From NCBI GenBank assembly GCA_964036665.1, contig OZ038530.1, positions 22,838,001 through 22,902,000 of the forward strand: a stretch of 64,000 nucleotides of DNA. The letters run 5' to 3'. Origin of the DNA: Gordius sp. MW1 (Eukaryota > Nematomorpha > Gordioida > Gordea > Gordiidae). This document shows, one piece after another, positions 14,594-27,606 of this stretch. The position numbers and the translations under genes were made by a program. The notes below the pieces were generated by a model. It saw only the letters and a list, made by a program, of their open reading frames with translations, did no database searches and was not told where the DNA came from. The stretch's first letter is position 1. Every line of letters starts with the position of its first letter.

Positions 14594-15397
14594 GTTAAGT
14601 ATTTGTAATTCAATTTAATTTAAAAAAATTAATTTCGCGGTGTTATAAATTAAGTACCAAAAAGGTACAATTAAATTTAAATAACAGTAAGTAAACTTAT
14701 CAAATTTTCAGAAATTGCATACAAATCCTCAACTACTAGTTTGCGCTAGAGTTACTTTAAAGTATAAACTGGATAGTTTCGAGTTTGTATAAAGGCTTTA
14801 ATGTGAAATATTTTTGAGGTATATGTAGGACCGGAAATTTTTGAGTATTACATTTTAGAGCGCTATTGTTGGCACATATTTGCTACGAAATTATAAATGC
14901 AATTTTATAGCCTCGTATGCTCGCCTGATTTAACCTAAACATGCAGCAATCCTAGATTGAGTCTTATAAATTCCACGAATTGGAGAATGGCTTGGTGTAC
15001 ACAGCAGAGTTTTGTAACAATCTGCAAATAAGTCTAAAATTAATTCTTATAAGATTAGTAGTGAATTAAGGTAACTTGTAAAATAAACTTTTTTAACATA
15101 ATGGATAAGCGGGAACATGTCAGCCAATTCTCGAAAAGAACTAGATCTTTTAAAAAGATGCAGACTATAGTCGACGTTTCATTTCATGGCTGAGAATTCT
15201 ATATTGCAATAGGTGCTACGATTTTATCATTAATGTTTATAGCTGAAAAAATTAATGTTTTCTTCCGTTAGGATTGGCTCTCAGTCTTTTGTGGCCGAGT
15301 TATGTGCTAGGTCCTTAAATTTTTAAGCCTAGACTCTAAAGTCCGTTAATTATAAACAAGATTAATAATAAAAATAGTGTACAAGTAAGTGCATTAA
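14594..15397. other. upstream of ORC3, nothing recognised
   Basis: Presumably contains the ORC3 promoter. No motif could be assigned, and no divergent gene was found on the plus strand. Confidence 0.35.
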
Positions 15398-15424
15398 ACC
15401 ATAGACATGCAAAAACTTCATTTA

Positions 15425-15745
15425 GTCTATAGCATAAACTAATAAACCATAGATGCCGAACAGCTAATTTTTACTATAGAAATCATTCATACACCAAAAT
15501 AACTGCCATTCAACTGGTTTATTTATACTTCTCCACGATAAAATATTGAAGAAAATAAATAAGACTTATAGCTTAATTTATAAATTTAAAAAATAAATAA
15601 GTAAATTAGAACAATAAATTTTGCTGAATTCTATTGTTTGGTTACAATTTTCCACAAAATGGCGCTTGCTATATTTTCTGAAAAATTTTCAGCTGTTCGA
15701 CAGTCTATGGTTTTATTAGTCTATGTTCTATAGCTATTAGACCTC
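15425..15745. mobile_element. MITE with about 45-bp inverted ends
   Basis: The left end (CTATAGCATAAACTAATAAA, then CATAGATGCCGAACAGCT) and the right end (AGCTGTTCGACAGTCTATGG, then TTATTAGTCTATGTTCTATAG) are near-perfect inverted copies about 250 bp apart. It is non-coding and its family is unknown. Confidence 0.65.
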
Positions 15746-15799
15746 ACTTGGGGCGGACATAAGGGCCCTGGTGGGTCTATGTTAGTAATCTGAAACAAT

Positions 15800-16070
15800 T
15801 CCACTTAAAATCAGACTTTTTGTATCGACCTAATTGTCTTATTTAACAGCATGTTCTCCATTTACTGCCAAGGGAAGAAAAGTCGACAAATACAAAGACA
15901 TATTCAACTCTAGCGTTTTTATTTCTTTGTGCTTATTTAAACACCAATGCTATAGAGACATTTTAGGAGTTAGGAAAATTTTCTCCTTTATCAAAACATT
16001 CCATATCTTTTTTTTTATTAACAATAAAATTATTACTCTTATTGCTAAATACGATTTCAAATAGTTTGCG
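15800..16070 (+). mobile_element. 3' fragment of the zinc finger/endonuclease-type LINE
   Basis: An open frame from 15834 reads FTAKGRKVDKYKDIFNSSVF. It aligns by eye with the C-terminal segment AAEGRKFNKYKALLDSNIF of the copy at 25051-25522. The middle is deleted. It is a dead 5'-truncated copy. Confidence 0.6.
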
Positions 16071-16483
16071 GATCATGGCCATTTAAATTTAATGATATTG
16101 TACAAATGAGTCTGTTTTTTTCTAATTGAGGCATTAAGTTTTATATTTATTTTATATTAATGTTTTTAATCTTCAAGATTTTTTACAATAGAAATTTAAA
16201 TTAAAAAAAAACAAAAAATTCAGTTTATATCCATAATTTTAATGAATAATTTTATTTTTCACATATGTGGTGATTATTTAAAATTCATCTTTAAACGAAA
16301 GGCGCCAAAACATAAAGTATATAATTAATTATTGTTAAAGTTCTAACTCAAAAAATAATTAAAAGGATTTATTGAGTCTGATTTATTGAGTTTAAAAGGA
16401 AATTCTGTTGTCAGGGTGGCGAAGAATTTATTTGCTAATAATAAATTTAACATACCGAAAAATCATTACCAACTCCGAAAATT

Positions 16484-19179
16484 TTTATTTATTTATTTAT
16501 TTATTTAAGCGCCTGCGAGTAATATTTATTTTATTTAATTCTAAAACTACCGCGACAAAAAGATCCGCGAAATAATGTTAATTATTATTTTGTTTTACAT
16601 CTTTTCCGAATCATAACTACTCAAAAAAATATATCTGAATAAGCGATGTAATAATAATCGCTAAAAAAGGGTAATTAAAATCGTTTCTATTTATATCATA
16701 GAGATACTAACAAACATGACTCATCATAAACAGAATTAAAATACGCATATAAGTGTATGTGTGGGGGGGACGTATATCTAAATTATAATATATCACACAC
16801 GTAAGGGGGTGAGGCGTAAGGGGGTGGAGGACACCACATCTCCCCCTTTATCGAGATGACCACGGCTTGATAATCATTTTATTTAGAGGTCGAGGCGGCA
16901 ATTTACCATATCTATTTTAATCAAAGTCAGAACAATCCATAGGTACAATTTACAATTTGATCCTTTGTTTTAGTGATGGGAAGAAGTTAGGTGGGGTTCA
17001 CGCCCAGGTCAACCTTAGGCTAGGTTAGAGGTTCCTTGAAAACCTCTAACTTTTAGAAACGCTAACCTCTGCCTCGAGGTTAGAGGTCAAAATTAACCTA
17101 AAAACCTCGAGGTCAATTAGAAGCTTAGAGCTTAGGTCAGAGCGCTTTATTAACCTAAACGCTTAGGTTAATAATATTGACCTAGCCTAAAGAATTAGGT
17201 TAATTTAAAAAACCTAAGGAAACCTAAGGTCAATATTGTTTTATATACTGTAAAATTTCAACTCAACTACGGTCTTTTAGAACTTTGTCTGCTTAATTTT
17301 GATTATATATAATATATAATCGAAATTTTAATATTTATTCCAATTAAAAGTAAGGCAAATTAAAATAAAAATATAATATAATTTTAATTTATTTTAATTC
17401 TTTAATTTTTAAGATAAAAATTGCCATTTAGGTTTTTAATACACACCTACCTCTATCGTGTGTTTTATTTTTAATTGCCACCATTTTGTAACATATTCTT
17501 GGCAATTAAAAATAAAACACTCGATAGAGGTAGGTATGTATTAAAAACCCCAGTCGCAATTTTTATCTTAAAAATTAAAGAATTAAAATAAATTAAAATT
17601 ATATTATATTTTTAGTTTAATTTGCCTTACTTTTAATTGGAATAAATATTAAAATTTCGATTATATATTATATATAATCAAAATTAAGCAGCCAAAGTGC
17701 TAAAAGACCGTAGTTAGTTGAAATTTTACAGTATATCAAAAAAGAAATATTGACCTTAGGTGACCTTGGGTTAACCTAGAGGTTTAGCTTAGGCTAGGTC
17801 AATATTATTAACCTAAGCGTTTAGGTTAATAAAGCGCTCTGACCTAAGCTCTAAGCTTCTAATTGACCTCGAGGTCAATTAGGTTAATTTTGACCTCTAA
17901 CCTCGAGGTAAAGGTTAGCGTTTCTAAAAGACCTTAGAGGTTTTTTGAAAAGCCTAACCTAAACCTCGAGGTTACCTCGACAAAACCTGAGGTTTTCCCA
18001 TCACTACTTTGTTTAGCCTACATAATTTTCAAACATTTTCTAAAATTTCCTGAAATTTAGCCCAAAAATTAATATAATTTTTTGTCTGACATCTAGTGCC
18101 AGCTTCTGGCCTTTGCCCGCGGATCTACTGATTATGTGTAAGTCAGCGATAAAAAGGGGACGTCATGGCTAGCGGACTTTTTGTCCCAGCACTATGACTC
18201 TTGTCACACTGGCTTTTATTTTATACCTATATTGTAAATTGCCCTTTTATAAATTATCATTTCTCGCGCCGCACCTTCCTTATTTTATAAAAACACTAAT
18301 TAATTATGAGCATACCGCCAAATAGTAGTAAAAAAACGCGATGGGGGGGGGGGGTTGAATATAGGTTAACAACATCATTTTCGTAAACATCTATATTTGA
18401 TTTATAGTATTCGAATAGTTCTAGTGTTTGTTCGCTAAATTTTATCTTACCAGACATGAAGAATCTAGGTCTTCAGAACTTCTAAGGGTTGCTTTTGAAT
18501 AATTGGTATATCTATTTGAATCATCTGTTTTAGGGTGGGTTTCGGAATTTTTCTTTCCTTTGTTGAGTATTGCCATTTGTTTTCGGATAACTCTGTTGTT
18601 AGGTTGTCGCGGTTTGGTTGGTTGCCAATTGTTCGGAATATTGAGAAATTGTTTTCTTTCTTCGTCTCCTTATGAATTAAAGAACGGATCAGTTTTTCGA
18701 ATAATCGGCTTAATAGTGGATAGGTATTTCCTTTTTGAGGGCGTGATTTAAGATCCACGATTCTGACATTAATTGTCAAATTCTAAATTATTGAATTCGA
18801 CGTTGTGATATTGCAAATTGTACCCATTAATTTATTTATTTAAGCGTCTGCGGATAATATTTATTCTATTTAATTCCAAAACTACCGCGACAAAAAGATC
18901 TGCGCAATAATATTAATTATTATTTTGTTTTTCATCTTTTTCAGAATCATAATTACTAAAAAAAAATATATCTGAGTAAGCGATGCAATAATAATCGCTA
19001 AAGAAGGGTAATTGAAATCGTATCTATTTATATCATAGAGATACTAACAAACATGACTCATCATATCAGGAGTGAAATTTACGCGTATAAGTGTATGTGT
19101 GGGGGGGGGAACGTATATCTAAATTATCATATATCACACACGTAAGGGGGTGAGGCGTAAGGGGGTGGAGGACACCACA
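16484..19179 (-). mobile_element. fossil non-autonomous LTR element
   Basis: Direct repeats of about 355 bp at 16484-16838 and 18826-19179 act as LTRs. By eye they differ at roughly 8 percent of positions, so the insertion is old. On the minus strand each begins TGTGGTGTCC, and a purine-rich tract (AAAGGGGGAGA, 16849-16839) lies directly before the left copy, as expected of a polypurine tract and 3' LTR. The internal part is under 1 kb once the nested hAT element is removed. It holds only one short open frame (18779-18465) of unknown nature, so it resembles TRIM/LARD-type elements. It is not functional on its own. Confidence 0.65.
16971..18006. mobile_element. hAT foldback element nested in the LTR element
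   Basis: A 1036-bp near-perfect palindrome with arms of about 500 bp and a loop of about 20 bp at 17480-17500. Its ends are TAGTGATGGGAA and TTCCCATCACTA, flanked by an exact 8-bp target duplication CTTTGTTT (16963-16970 and 18007-18014). End sequence and TSD length are those of the hAT superfamily. It has no coding capacity. The arms are built from many short AGGTTA/CCTAAC and CCTCGAGG units. Confidence 0.9.
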
Positions 19180-21151
19180 AGTTCTTTGTTTTATTAGCAA
19201 AGGCAAAAGCCAAATGTGTGATTATTATTCAATATAATCTTGGTTACATAAACAAAATCGGTTGCGTTTATTGGAAGTGTTAACATTCATCCTGTTGCCC
19301 TTTTATACTTATTAATAAGGAAGTTATTTGTTTTAAATCGGATTCCTCGCAACCCATCAAAAATAATAGAGAAAAATATGATTTTTTATTTATATGATAT
19401 AAATGTTTGAATTGAAGAAGAGCTGTCGCTCATAAAATGCCCTAACGTCCTATCATCTTGTTCTATGAGAGCCGTTCCAAATATAGCAACACAATAGGTA
19501 TTCGCCTGTGCCGATATTCACATAAACGAATAAGCTAGGTGTTCGAACGCTCCTTAAATTAAAAAATAGTTATTAGTAATTAGATTAGAATTATTGACAC
19601 AATGGTTTGGAATTTATCATAGTTAAAATTATAGATATTTTATAAACAATAGCAAATTGATATTGTTTTAAGATATGACGTTATTCAATATAGGATTGTC
19701 CTATTTTTAAAGAAAAAGATTTGAATTCTATGATAAAAAGTGTGAAATTATTTTTTGCAATATCCTCTATCTTCTCCTTAAGAAAAGAAGGCTCCATAGG
19801 TAGCTCAAGTCATAATTATAAATAAATACACCTTTTTAATAAAATACTCTATGATTTTTAAAATTACATTAATAAGACTTTAAAGATTTCACATGTGACA
19901 AATATTTTAATTGGTTATGAAGTTATATTCGAAATCGGAAAGTGAGAAGAATATTATAAGGTTTTACAATCCTCTGTAAAATCATTAGGGCCTATATTCA
20001 AAATAATAAGGCAAAGAGGTCACTGCACGCAAATTCCAACTAGAGGGATAAACTATTTTGCCATGGCCCTAAATATGTGTCGTCTGGGCGCAGCGTTATT
20101 CTTAAAAAAGAGTTCACTCTATTCAAGCTTGAATTTTGAAAGGTGCCATATTCGTTTTGACCCATAAATTATAATGTCTAAATTATTTTTACCTTACACC
20201 GATAATGACCTTTTTCGGCAATCAATAAGTGATATTCTGATGATTGAGCGCAATACCATACAAGCAATACATGTGTTTCCAATGCTTTGAATTTGAAATT
20301 TAAGGGATGGAAATTTTGAAAAGCGTTAGGTAAGTGATTGCTCTGAATTATGTGCAAAAAACCATAAAAGTGATTTATGTTAATTCTAATTATTTTTTAA
20401 TTAGTAAATTTAATTGAACAACATTATATAATATCATATAAAAACTAAAGATACTACTCAAGCCAATGGTGTTGCTAGCTTTTCACCAATCGGGGAAAGG
20501 GGCATCATAATGTTCATCAAAAAAGGAGCGGGTAGACGGCCACCCATTTTTTTTACTAAACTGTGTATCAAGTTAAATGGACTATTGCTCTCTATAATTA
20601 CTTAAACTTTGTGCCTCCCAGCGACTCTAGCCAAACGATTGCCTTTAATTTAATTGAATTCAAGCCCTAGATCACACTATGCGTTTGTTTGCCATTTATT
20701 TTAACTTTCACATTATAAAGGTAGGGTTAGTACGTGAACTCCAACCATCTGTTTTTTTGTGCGATCCTGCATTAAAATATATGAAGCCTCATTAATAGGA
20801 AACTATAGTGGATCAGGTAAAATTTTGGGAAATAAAATTGTTTATTTTTCAAATGCAAAAGTATTACTAATTATAAAATTATTAATGAGCAGTTTATTGA
20901 AAACCTCGAAACTCTTAGGATATTATTCCACTAAAAATGCTACTTTTGTTGTAGATTTAAAGAGTTTAAACTAATTACTTATGTTAGCAATGACAAAAAG
21001 TACCACCCGCACATTTCAGACTTACATAACAATATACAAAACATGCAATTAATTTTATAAATATGGACCGATGATTGTATAACAGAGGGCTCAAATCTTG
21101 TTTTAAATTATTTATTTAAAGACTTTACTTATTTTTATAATGCCAACTAAG
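19180..21151. other. intergenic, one diverged repeat
   Basis: No gene recognised. A stretch at about 20750-21140 resembles 46750-47100 in order and wording (AAAACCTCGAAACTCTTAGG against AAAATCTCAAAACTTTTATG, and so on). It may be an old dispersed repeat. Confidence 0.4.
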
Positions 21152-22489
21152 CAGGGTTTCTTTCAGGGGGAGGAGCCCGGGGAAGGGGGGGGGTATTACC
21201 CCCCCCCCCCCCCGGGCAATTTCAAATACCCCTTCCCCCCCCGGAGAGATTTAATTGAAGGAAGCATGAACTCAAGTTCCATCATGAAGTCATAAATTAC
21301 CTAAAATTAAATTCAATAAATTATTTTAATTTGTCAATAAAATAAATATAAAATTGGCGAAATTAAATTTTTTTTTACAAATCAGGTGGAAATCATTCAT
21401 AGACATCATTTTTTAACATCTGTGAACCATAATTTACAATCTTGAAAATTACAAATTATCTTAAAAAATATCAATAGGTAAATAAACATCAATAAATGCT
21501 TTTAGAATTATTAAATCACTATCTTACTTATAAACTTAAAAAGAATTATTATTGATAATAAATTCTATTGTTGTTTATTGATATAATATGCTTATTTTGA
21601 ATTGCAGATGTCTGGTAAATATAAAAGTACTCTTTTACACTACTTTGGTAAAAAGGAAAAGCCTAATAAAAAAGATGGTAAATATGATTTAAATTGGTAT
21701 AATTTTAATTATGTATGGGTATTTGTGTTTATATAAAATAAGACATGAATATGTTTGTTTGTAATAGGTAAAGATGGGACTGAATTAAAAAAAACTCTTG
21801 TTTTATCCCTTACTATGGGAAATTAAGGTAATTATTTTTAAGCATTAGATATTTTAATTATATATAAGTTAAAGGCAGATATTATTCTGCTTCCAGCAGT
21901 GAAATTCACGTGAACTCTGAAAGTGGCAAGAAAGATTTTGGTTTTAATATAGAAGTATTATATATATTTTCATGTTTTAGGTCAAGATGAAAATTGCAAT
22001 TCTGCTGGAGTGGGGAAAACTATCTCTTCTTTTTCTTATGATAAAAATGCTGGTAATTAAAATTATGCAAGTTGTTTTTATTTTATTAATATATATTGAA
22101 AAAGATGAGTGTATTGGCAGCTCTACTAATTGCTCAGTCTCTGAAAGTGAAACACATGGGCAAAATTTAAAACTTAAACCATCATATAAATTTATGATTT
22201 CATAGACATCTAAATACAAATGGCTAATTTTTGATGAAGCCTTAGGTGGGGCTTTATGCTCTGTCTGTTCTCTTTACAACATACTTTCTTAAAAGAACAC
22301 TTGCCCGTTAAAATTTTACATGTATTTATCTAATGATTACGCGTGTATGTATCTATTTATATATCACTTATATCACCAATAAAAATTAGTAAATATTATA
22401 CAAAATGGTTTAGCAATTAAAAATTTTTTTACCCCCGGAAGTTGAAAATACCCCCCCCCCCCCGGAGCATTTTTCTGGAAGAAACCCTG
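21152..22489 (+). mobile_element. 1.34-kb hAT-like element, probably a decayed autonomous copy
   Basis: Terminal inverted repeats CAGGGTTTCTTTCAGG and CTGGAAGAAACCCTG, each followed by a poly-G or poly-C block, match the MITE at 7095-7342. Inside, an ATG at 21608 opens MSGKYKSTLLHYFGKK, which resembles the short N-terminal leader of hAT transposases of the ZMYM-related type. It is followed by further short exon-like pieces with splice-like borders near 21768 and 21981. No BED finger, DDE or dimerisation region remains. No clear target duplication was found at the ends. Confidence 0.55.
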
Positions 22490-22574
22490 CAAAGGATCCC
22501 ATGCAAAGTGGTTATAAAACTTATTGAATAAAAAATGGTTTGCCATATTTTTATATATATCTTTTTCTTCTTTA

Positions 22575-25500
22575 TCAGTTATTTGATCCCACAATCGTGG
22601 GGTTTGTTTTGATTAGTTTCTTCCATCTTGACCGGGTGAGTGCTATATCTTGACTAATCTCTTTTGTTTTCATTACTTTATCGACTTGCCCTTTCCACGT
22701 GACACGGGGTCGTCCTCTTCCTCTCTTGCCCGGTACCTCCATGTCCAGTACTTTTCGATTTACATCATTCGTGTCCCTTCTTAGTATATGCCAATACCAC
22801 CTCAGCCGATTTACGTTAATCATGTCCGCCATAGGTTGAATACCCATTTTTGTCATGAGAAAGTCATTCGTCATATGGTCGAGCTTAGTATACCCCAAGC
22901 TCCACCGTATCATTCTCATCTCTGTGGCTTGTAACAGCTTTCCTTCCGTGGTGTTGCCCATGTTTCACTTCCATAGATAACACCGGTCTTACGATGGCTT
23001 TGTAAGCTTTTCTCTTCAGCCATATTGGCATTTTCTTGTCGCACATTACACCAGATATACTTCGCCATTTAAGCCATCTTTGGATCCGGAATTGACTTCC
23101 GTTGCGCAACCTCCCTCTTAATGTAGCATCGAGCCGAGGTATGTAAACCTGTCTACTTTTGGGTACTTTAGATGGTGATCCAGCGATGGGGTGCTTGTAC
23201 CGTTCTTATTCATGTATACCGTTTTTCGATCGTTGACCTTTAAACCATATCCAGCTACGCTTTGACCACTTTTCGGCTTCTTCGAATACTTTCTCCCTTG
23301 TTTCCTCGCATAGTACTATATCATCGGCATATAGCATACACCATGGCGATGGCTTTTGAATGTCCCTCGTTGTCGTGTCTATAATTATATTAAATAAAAA
23401 GGGACTTAAAGCAGATCCTTGATGTAAGCCAATTTTAACTCAAAAAGATTTAGAGTCTCCAACTGTCGTCCTAACGCAAGAGTTTGAGGCTTCATAGATA
23501 TTTTTCATAAGCCGTATATATGCGTCAGGGATATTTTGTTTTCTCAGGCACCACCATATTAAATCGCGGGGGACCGTGTCATAAGCTTTATCCAAGTCGA
23601 TAAAGACCATATGTAGGTCCTTCCTCTTTTCGCCATACTTATCCATCATTTGTCTTAGTGCGAAGATAGGGTCGATTGTGGAACTGCCGGCCACAAATCC
23701 GAATTGATTAGACGATATTTCCGCCTCGTTTTTCAGCCTTGTTACTAAGATCCTTTCCATAAGCTTCAAGGAGTGGCAAGTTAGCTTGATACCTCTGTAA
23801 TTTCCACAGTCTTGAGGGTCTCCTTTGCCTTTAAATAAGGGTATAATCGTGCTTGCTCTCCATTGATTAGGAATTCTCTCTTCTACCAATATCTTGTTAA
23901 GAAGGTTAGTCATGGTGGTGACTCCTTCTTCACGACATCCGAGCAATGCTTCCATAGGTACTCCATCTAGGCCATTTGCTTTTCCTTTTTTCATCTTGCT
24001 CATCTGTGTCCTACCTTCATCCTCCTGAAAGAGTTTGACCATACTTATATTTGGCCCATTTTGGGAAGGCAATCCTTGTCATTTGCAATATTCATAAGGT
24101 TCTTAAAATATCCTTTCCACCTTTCCATCACTTCCTTCGGCATGAATAAGGTTTGACCCTTCTCGTTTTTGACTATTTTAAGAACTCCGACATCGCGACT
24201 TTTCTTCTCCCTTATCTTGGCCAATTTGTACATAAGCCTATCGCCCCCTTTATGATCCAGTTTGTTTGCCATCTCGGTTTAGGCAGCATTCTTCGCTATT
24301 GCAACGGGCTTTTTTGCGGCCCTCTTTGCGTCCCTATACTCTTGATAATCCTCCGACTTTTTGATTTATGTCACCGTCTATATAGATTTTTTTTTCTTTT
24401 GATGAAATCCCTAACCGATTGATCCCACCATAGTTACCTATTCATAGCATTGCCTCCTTTGGTTTGTCCTAGAGCACGAATCACTGTTCCCTTATGTCCT
24501 TAGATAGCGTCTCCCAATCGTCGTCTACGTCCCTTTGCAACTTCCTTGCACCCAAGCTTGATGGTATTTTTTGTTTGTCGACGTATCCTTTAGCCTTTCA
24601 TATCGAATTTGAGGTTTATAGACCTTTCTTCTTTCGGGAAATACTCTTCTGCTAATAACCATAACAAAGGGACGATGTTGCCTGGCGATTTCTTCTCCCG
24701 GTATTACTTTGCAATCCTTGATACTTCATAAGTCCTATCTCGCCGTATAAGCAAATAGTCAATTTAACTAAAATGCTTCCCACTTCTATAGGTCATAATA
24801 TAATCTTCGCGTTTTTGAAAATAGTTGTTAACGATCGCCATGTGATATGCTTGGGATACTTGGAGAAGTTTTTCCCCTTTGTTCTTCAGACCATGCCCAT
24901 AGTCACCGTGATTGCGTTCATACCAGAGACTTTTCCTACGTGAGCGTTGAAATCGGCCCCAATAATTAGCCTTTCTTCCTGTCGGATTTCTTGCATTTCC
25001 TTTTCCAATAAATCGAAGAACATGTCTTTTTTTGATTCCATACACCCAATTAGGGTCGCATGCGACCAGACGGATCCTCTTTGGTTCCCTGGAGCAATGG
25101 CCTGCCAATTAAGTGGGATTTTACCTGGGTAGACCTCTTCGCCCCCTCAAACCTTACCATTGATTCCCTTTTGGCCGCTGAGGGGCGAAAATTTAATAAA
25201 TACAAAGCCCTTTTGGACTCTAACATTTTTATCCCTTTGGTTGCCTCATGTTCAGGCACCTTTGGTAAACAAGCTTTAGGTTTTTTTAAGGAGCTAGGAA
25301 GACGTTCACCTCCCTCCAAACATTCTATACCCTTCTCCTTAAACAAAGACTCGGTATCCTTATAGCGAGATACAACTTTAAATCGCTGGCCGACTAGTGG
25401 CCTCTTTTAGCTGATGATTTCGATATAGACTGATTTTTATTTTTTTTTATATATTTATTTCATATCCTGTATTGTCAATATCTACGTATTTGGTTCAATA

Positions 25501-26045
25501 AACTTTTAATAAAAAAAAAAAAATTGGGGAGCATATGCGCACATAACGGTTAGGAGGCCCCCTTGATCTGCAATCTTCACCCACATTAGCCTGTCGGAAC
25601 AACGCTTGACTTCCACCACCTTGTCCTTGAACGATTTGCTTAGAACGATACCGACCCCGTTTCTACGATTTGGTGACCCACTGTATAAAAGCTTGTATTC
25701 TTCTCCTAACTCCCGAGCTTTCGTTCCGTTCCACCTCGTCTCTTGTAGGCAGGCGATGTGTACCTTTTTTTAGCATTTGTGCAACCTCGATGCTTTCCCG
25801 TCAACGTTCCCACATTCCAGCACGTTATTCGCATTCTTTCCACAACTAATTTCTTTAACCGCCTTTGTTGTGGGTTGGACAACAACCCTAGTGTATTTTC
25901 ACATTGCACGGGCGGGGTATGCAGTGCGCGTCGTTTGTGAAGGACGCCCTAGCTTTCTCTTGTAAAATCTTGTTTAAAACTATCATGATTTTGAGTTGGT
26001 TTTTATAGCCGCTTTCCGACCTGACGTTAACCTTCCACTTTTTGC
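22575..26045 (-). mobile_element. RTE-type LINE, nearly full length, broken
   Basis: On the minus strand the order is apurinic endonuclease (MRITCWNVGTLTGKH near 25840-25796; NRRNGVGIVLSKSFK near 25660; LIIGADFNAHVGK near 24965-24925), reverse transcriptase (GLDGVPMEALL, FKGKGDPQDCGNYRGIKL, FIDLDKAYDTVPRDLIWW at 23610-23560, GLHQGSALSPFLF, LYADDIVLCEE near 23340-23310), then the RTE-like tail with RGRPRVTWKGQVDKV and RSRWKKL. Frameshifts and in-frame stops interrupt it, so it is dead. Residues are well kept, which suggests moderate age. The endonuclease is split at 25051-25522 by the 3' end of another LINE in the opposite direction. Confidence 0.88.
25051..25522 (+). mobile_element. 3' end of the zinc finger/endonuclease-type LINE, inserted in the RTE LINE
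   Basis: Encodes RPDGSSLVPWSNGL, then WDFTWVDLFAPSNL and a conserved tail (EGRKFNKYKALLDSN), followed by a 3' UTR and a poly(A) run at 25510-25522. The flanking RTE sequence resumes in register (CAYAPQ to GCMESKKD), so this is a clean 5'-truncated insertion of about 470 bp with at most a very short target duplication. Confidence 0.8.
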
Positions 26046-26225
26046 ACACGGACTTGGGACCGTCGTATATATTATTTAAATAATTTAGTAAAAATTAAGG
26101 TAGTATAAAATTTTTCTTAAAGTCGAGACAAGTCGATTGAAACTTGACGAGATAGAGATTTTACTTGGCGGAGATGAGACGATCGAGACTCTCATAACGG
26201 CACCCTTGCAACAGCAAGACGAGAT

Positions 26226-27602
26226 TGTAGAGATGTATGTTCTCTACTTTAGCTTTTATTATACCCAAAACAAGAATGATTCAAAATGAATAATATTTAG
26301 TTAAAACATCTTGTTTATATAGTATCGAGGTGGGTGAAATAATAAGGTTAAGATATATGAATAGTGAGGGTTGTGAATGCTCGAATAATAAAGGTTAAGT
26401 TGTATGAATAAGTAACCAGATCGAGTTTATATATTCAAATAATAAAGGTTAAGTTTTTGCCTAGGTAACCGATGAGCGAGTTGCTTTATTCAAATTACCT
26501 AGAAGGTTAAATTCTTTCCTATGTAAAGATATAATTCCAAGTAAATATATTCAAATAAGAAAGGTTAGTCTAACCATATGATTCCCCCACCAGTTTCACG
26601 GAGTGAAGTATTCTGCCAATTTAACAATATGTTGTTTAATGTTTGCACTAGTGTTTGCTGGTATGGTGACCGAGGTGCGAGTGATTATTGGAAGTTGATG
26701 TGCTGTCCTTTATATTAGTAGATTTGTCGGGGAAGACATATCTATTTTGGAATCGCATTCTTCCCTCAGTTTAATCGGTCAGTATTGGTTAGATGTTTGG
26801 TAGGGGTAGTAGTAAGTGTTGTTACTTTGTCGAACGTTGTCCTTGCTAGTTGTAATAGCCATCTGATGTTGTTTATTATGGGATGTGTTTTGCAGTTGGG
26901 CCTTGGTAGGGCAGTGGACAATTGTACGTTCGTTAGACGATGTTGTTGCTTGCGTAGAGTTGTAGTAGGGTAACATGGTTTTCTTCGTATTAACAATCAG
27001 ATAAGTAGGTAGATTGTATCCTTCACAGCAGTAGGACCATATGGAGGCCGGATTGAGAAGATAAAGCCCTATATCTGAATTGTTTTATTTTTAACTAAGA
27101 AAACCAAACACCATTACTAAAGGGACTGTTATGGGGAGAAAAATATGTCTCCCCGAAAGTCGGAATCAATGTGGACCTGGGTTATAAATTTTTAAGGAGG
27201 AGGGAAAAAAAATCGGCTCCCCCGAAAATACGGGGTCACCATTTGTAGAGAAATATGTTCTCTACTTTAGCTTTTATTATATCCCAAAACATAAATGATT
27301 CAAATTGAATAATATTTAGTTAAAACATCTTGTTTATATAGTATCGAGGTAAGTGGTGAAATAATAAGGTTAAGATATATGAATAGTGAGGGTTGTGAAT
27401 GCTCGAATAATAAAGGTTAAGTTGTATGAATAAGTAACCAATGATCGAGTTTATATATTCAAATAATAAAGGTTAAGTTTTTGCCTAGGTAACCGATGAG
27501 CGAGTTGCTTTATTCAAATTACCTAGAAGGTTAAATTCTTTCCTATGTAAAGATATAATTCCAAGTAAGTATATTCAAACAAGAATGGTTAGTGTAACCA
27601 TA
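26226..27602 (-). mobile_element. fossil LTR retrotransposon (Gypsy-like), internally reduced
   Basis: LTRs at 26226-26578 and 27244-27602 differ by only about 3 percent by eye, so the insertion is relatively recent. A 4-bp target duplication AGAT flanks it (26222-26225 and 27603-27606). In minus-strand orientation the 5' LTR is followed by AATGGTGACCCCG, a plausible primer-binding site, and a G-rich purine tract precedes the 3' LTR. The internal part is only about 665 bp, with a Thr/Gln-rich gag-like remnant (26996-26766) that is related to sequence at 45400-45690. It is a partial, non-autonomous element. Confidence 0.8.
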
Positions 27603-27606
27603 AGAT

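Noticed and set aside
15100-15195. Small frame starting MDKREHVSQFSKRTR
   Set aside because: About 30 codons, no extension by splicing and no known family.
18465-18779. Open frame as a host gene between the LTR-like repeats
   Set aside because: It lies within the LTR element, has no recognisable domain, and the opposite strand is equally open.
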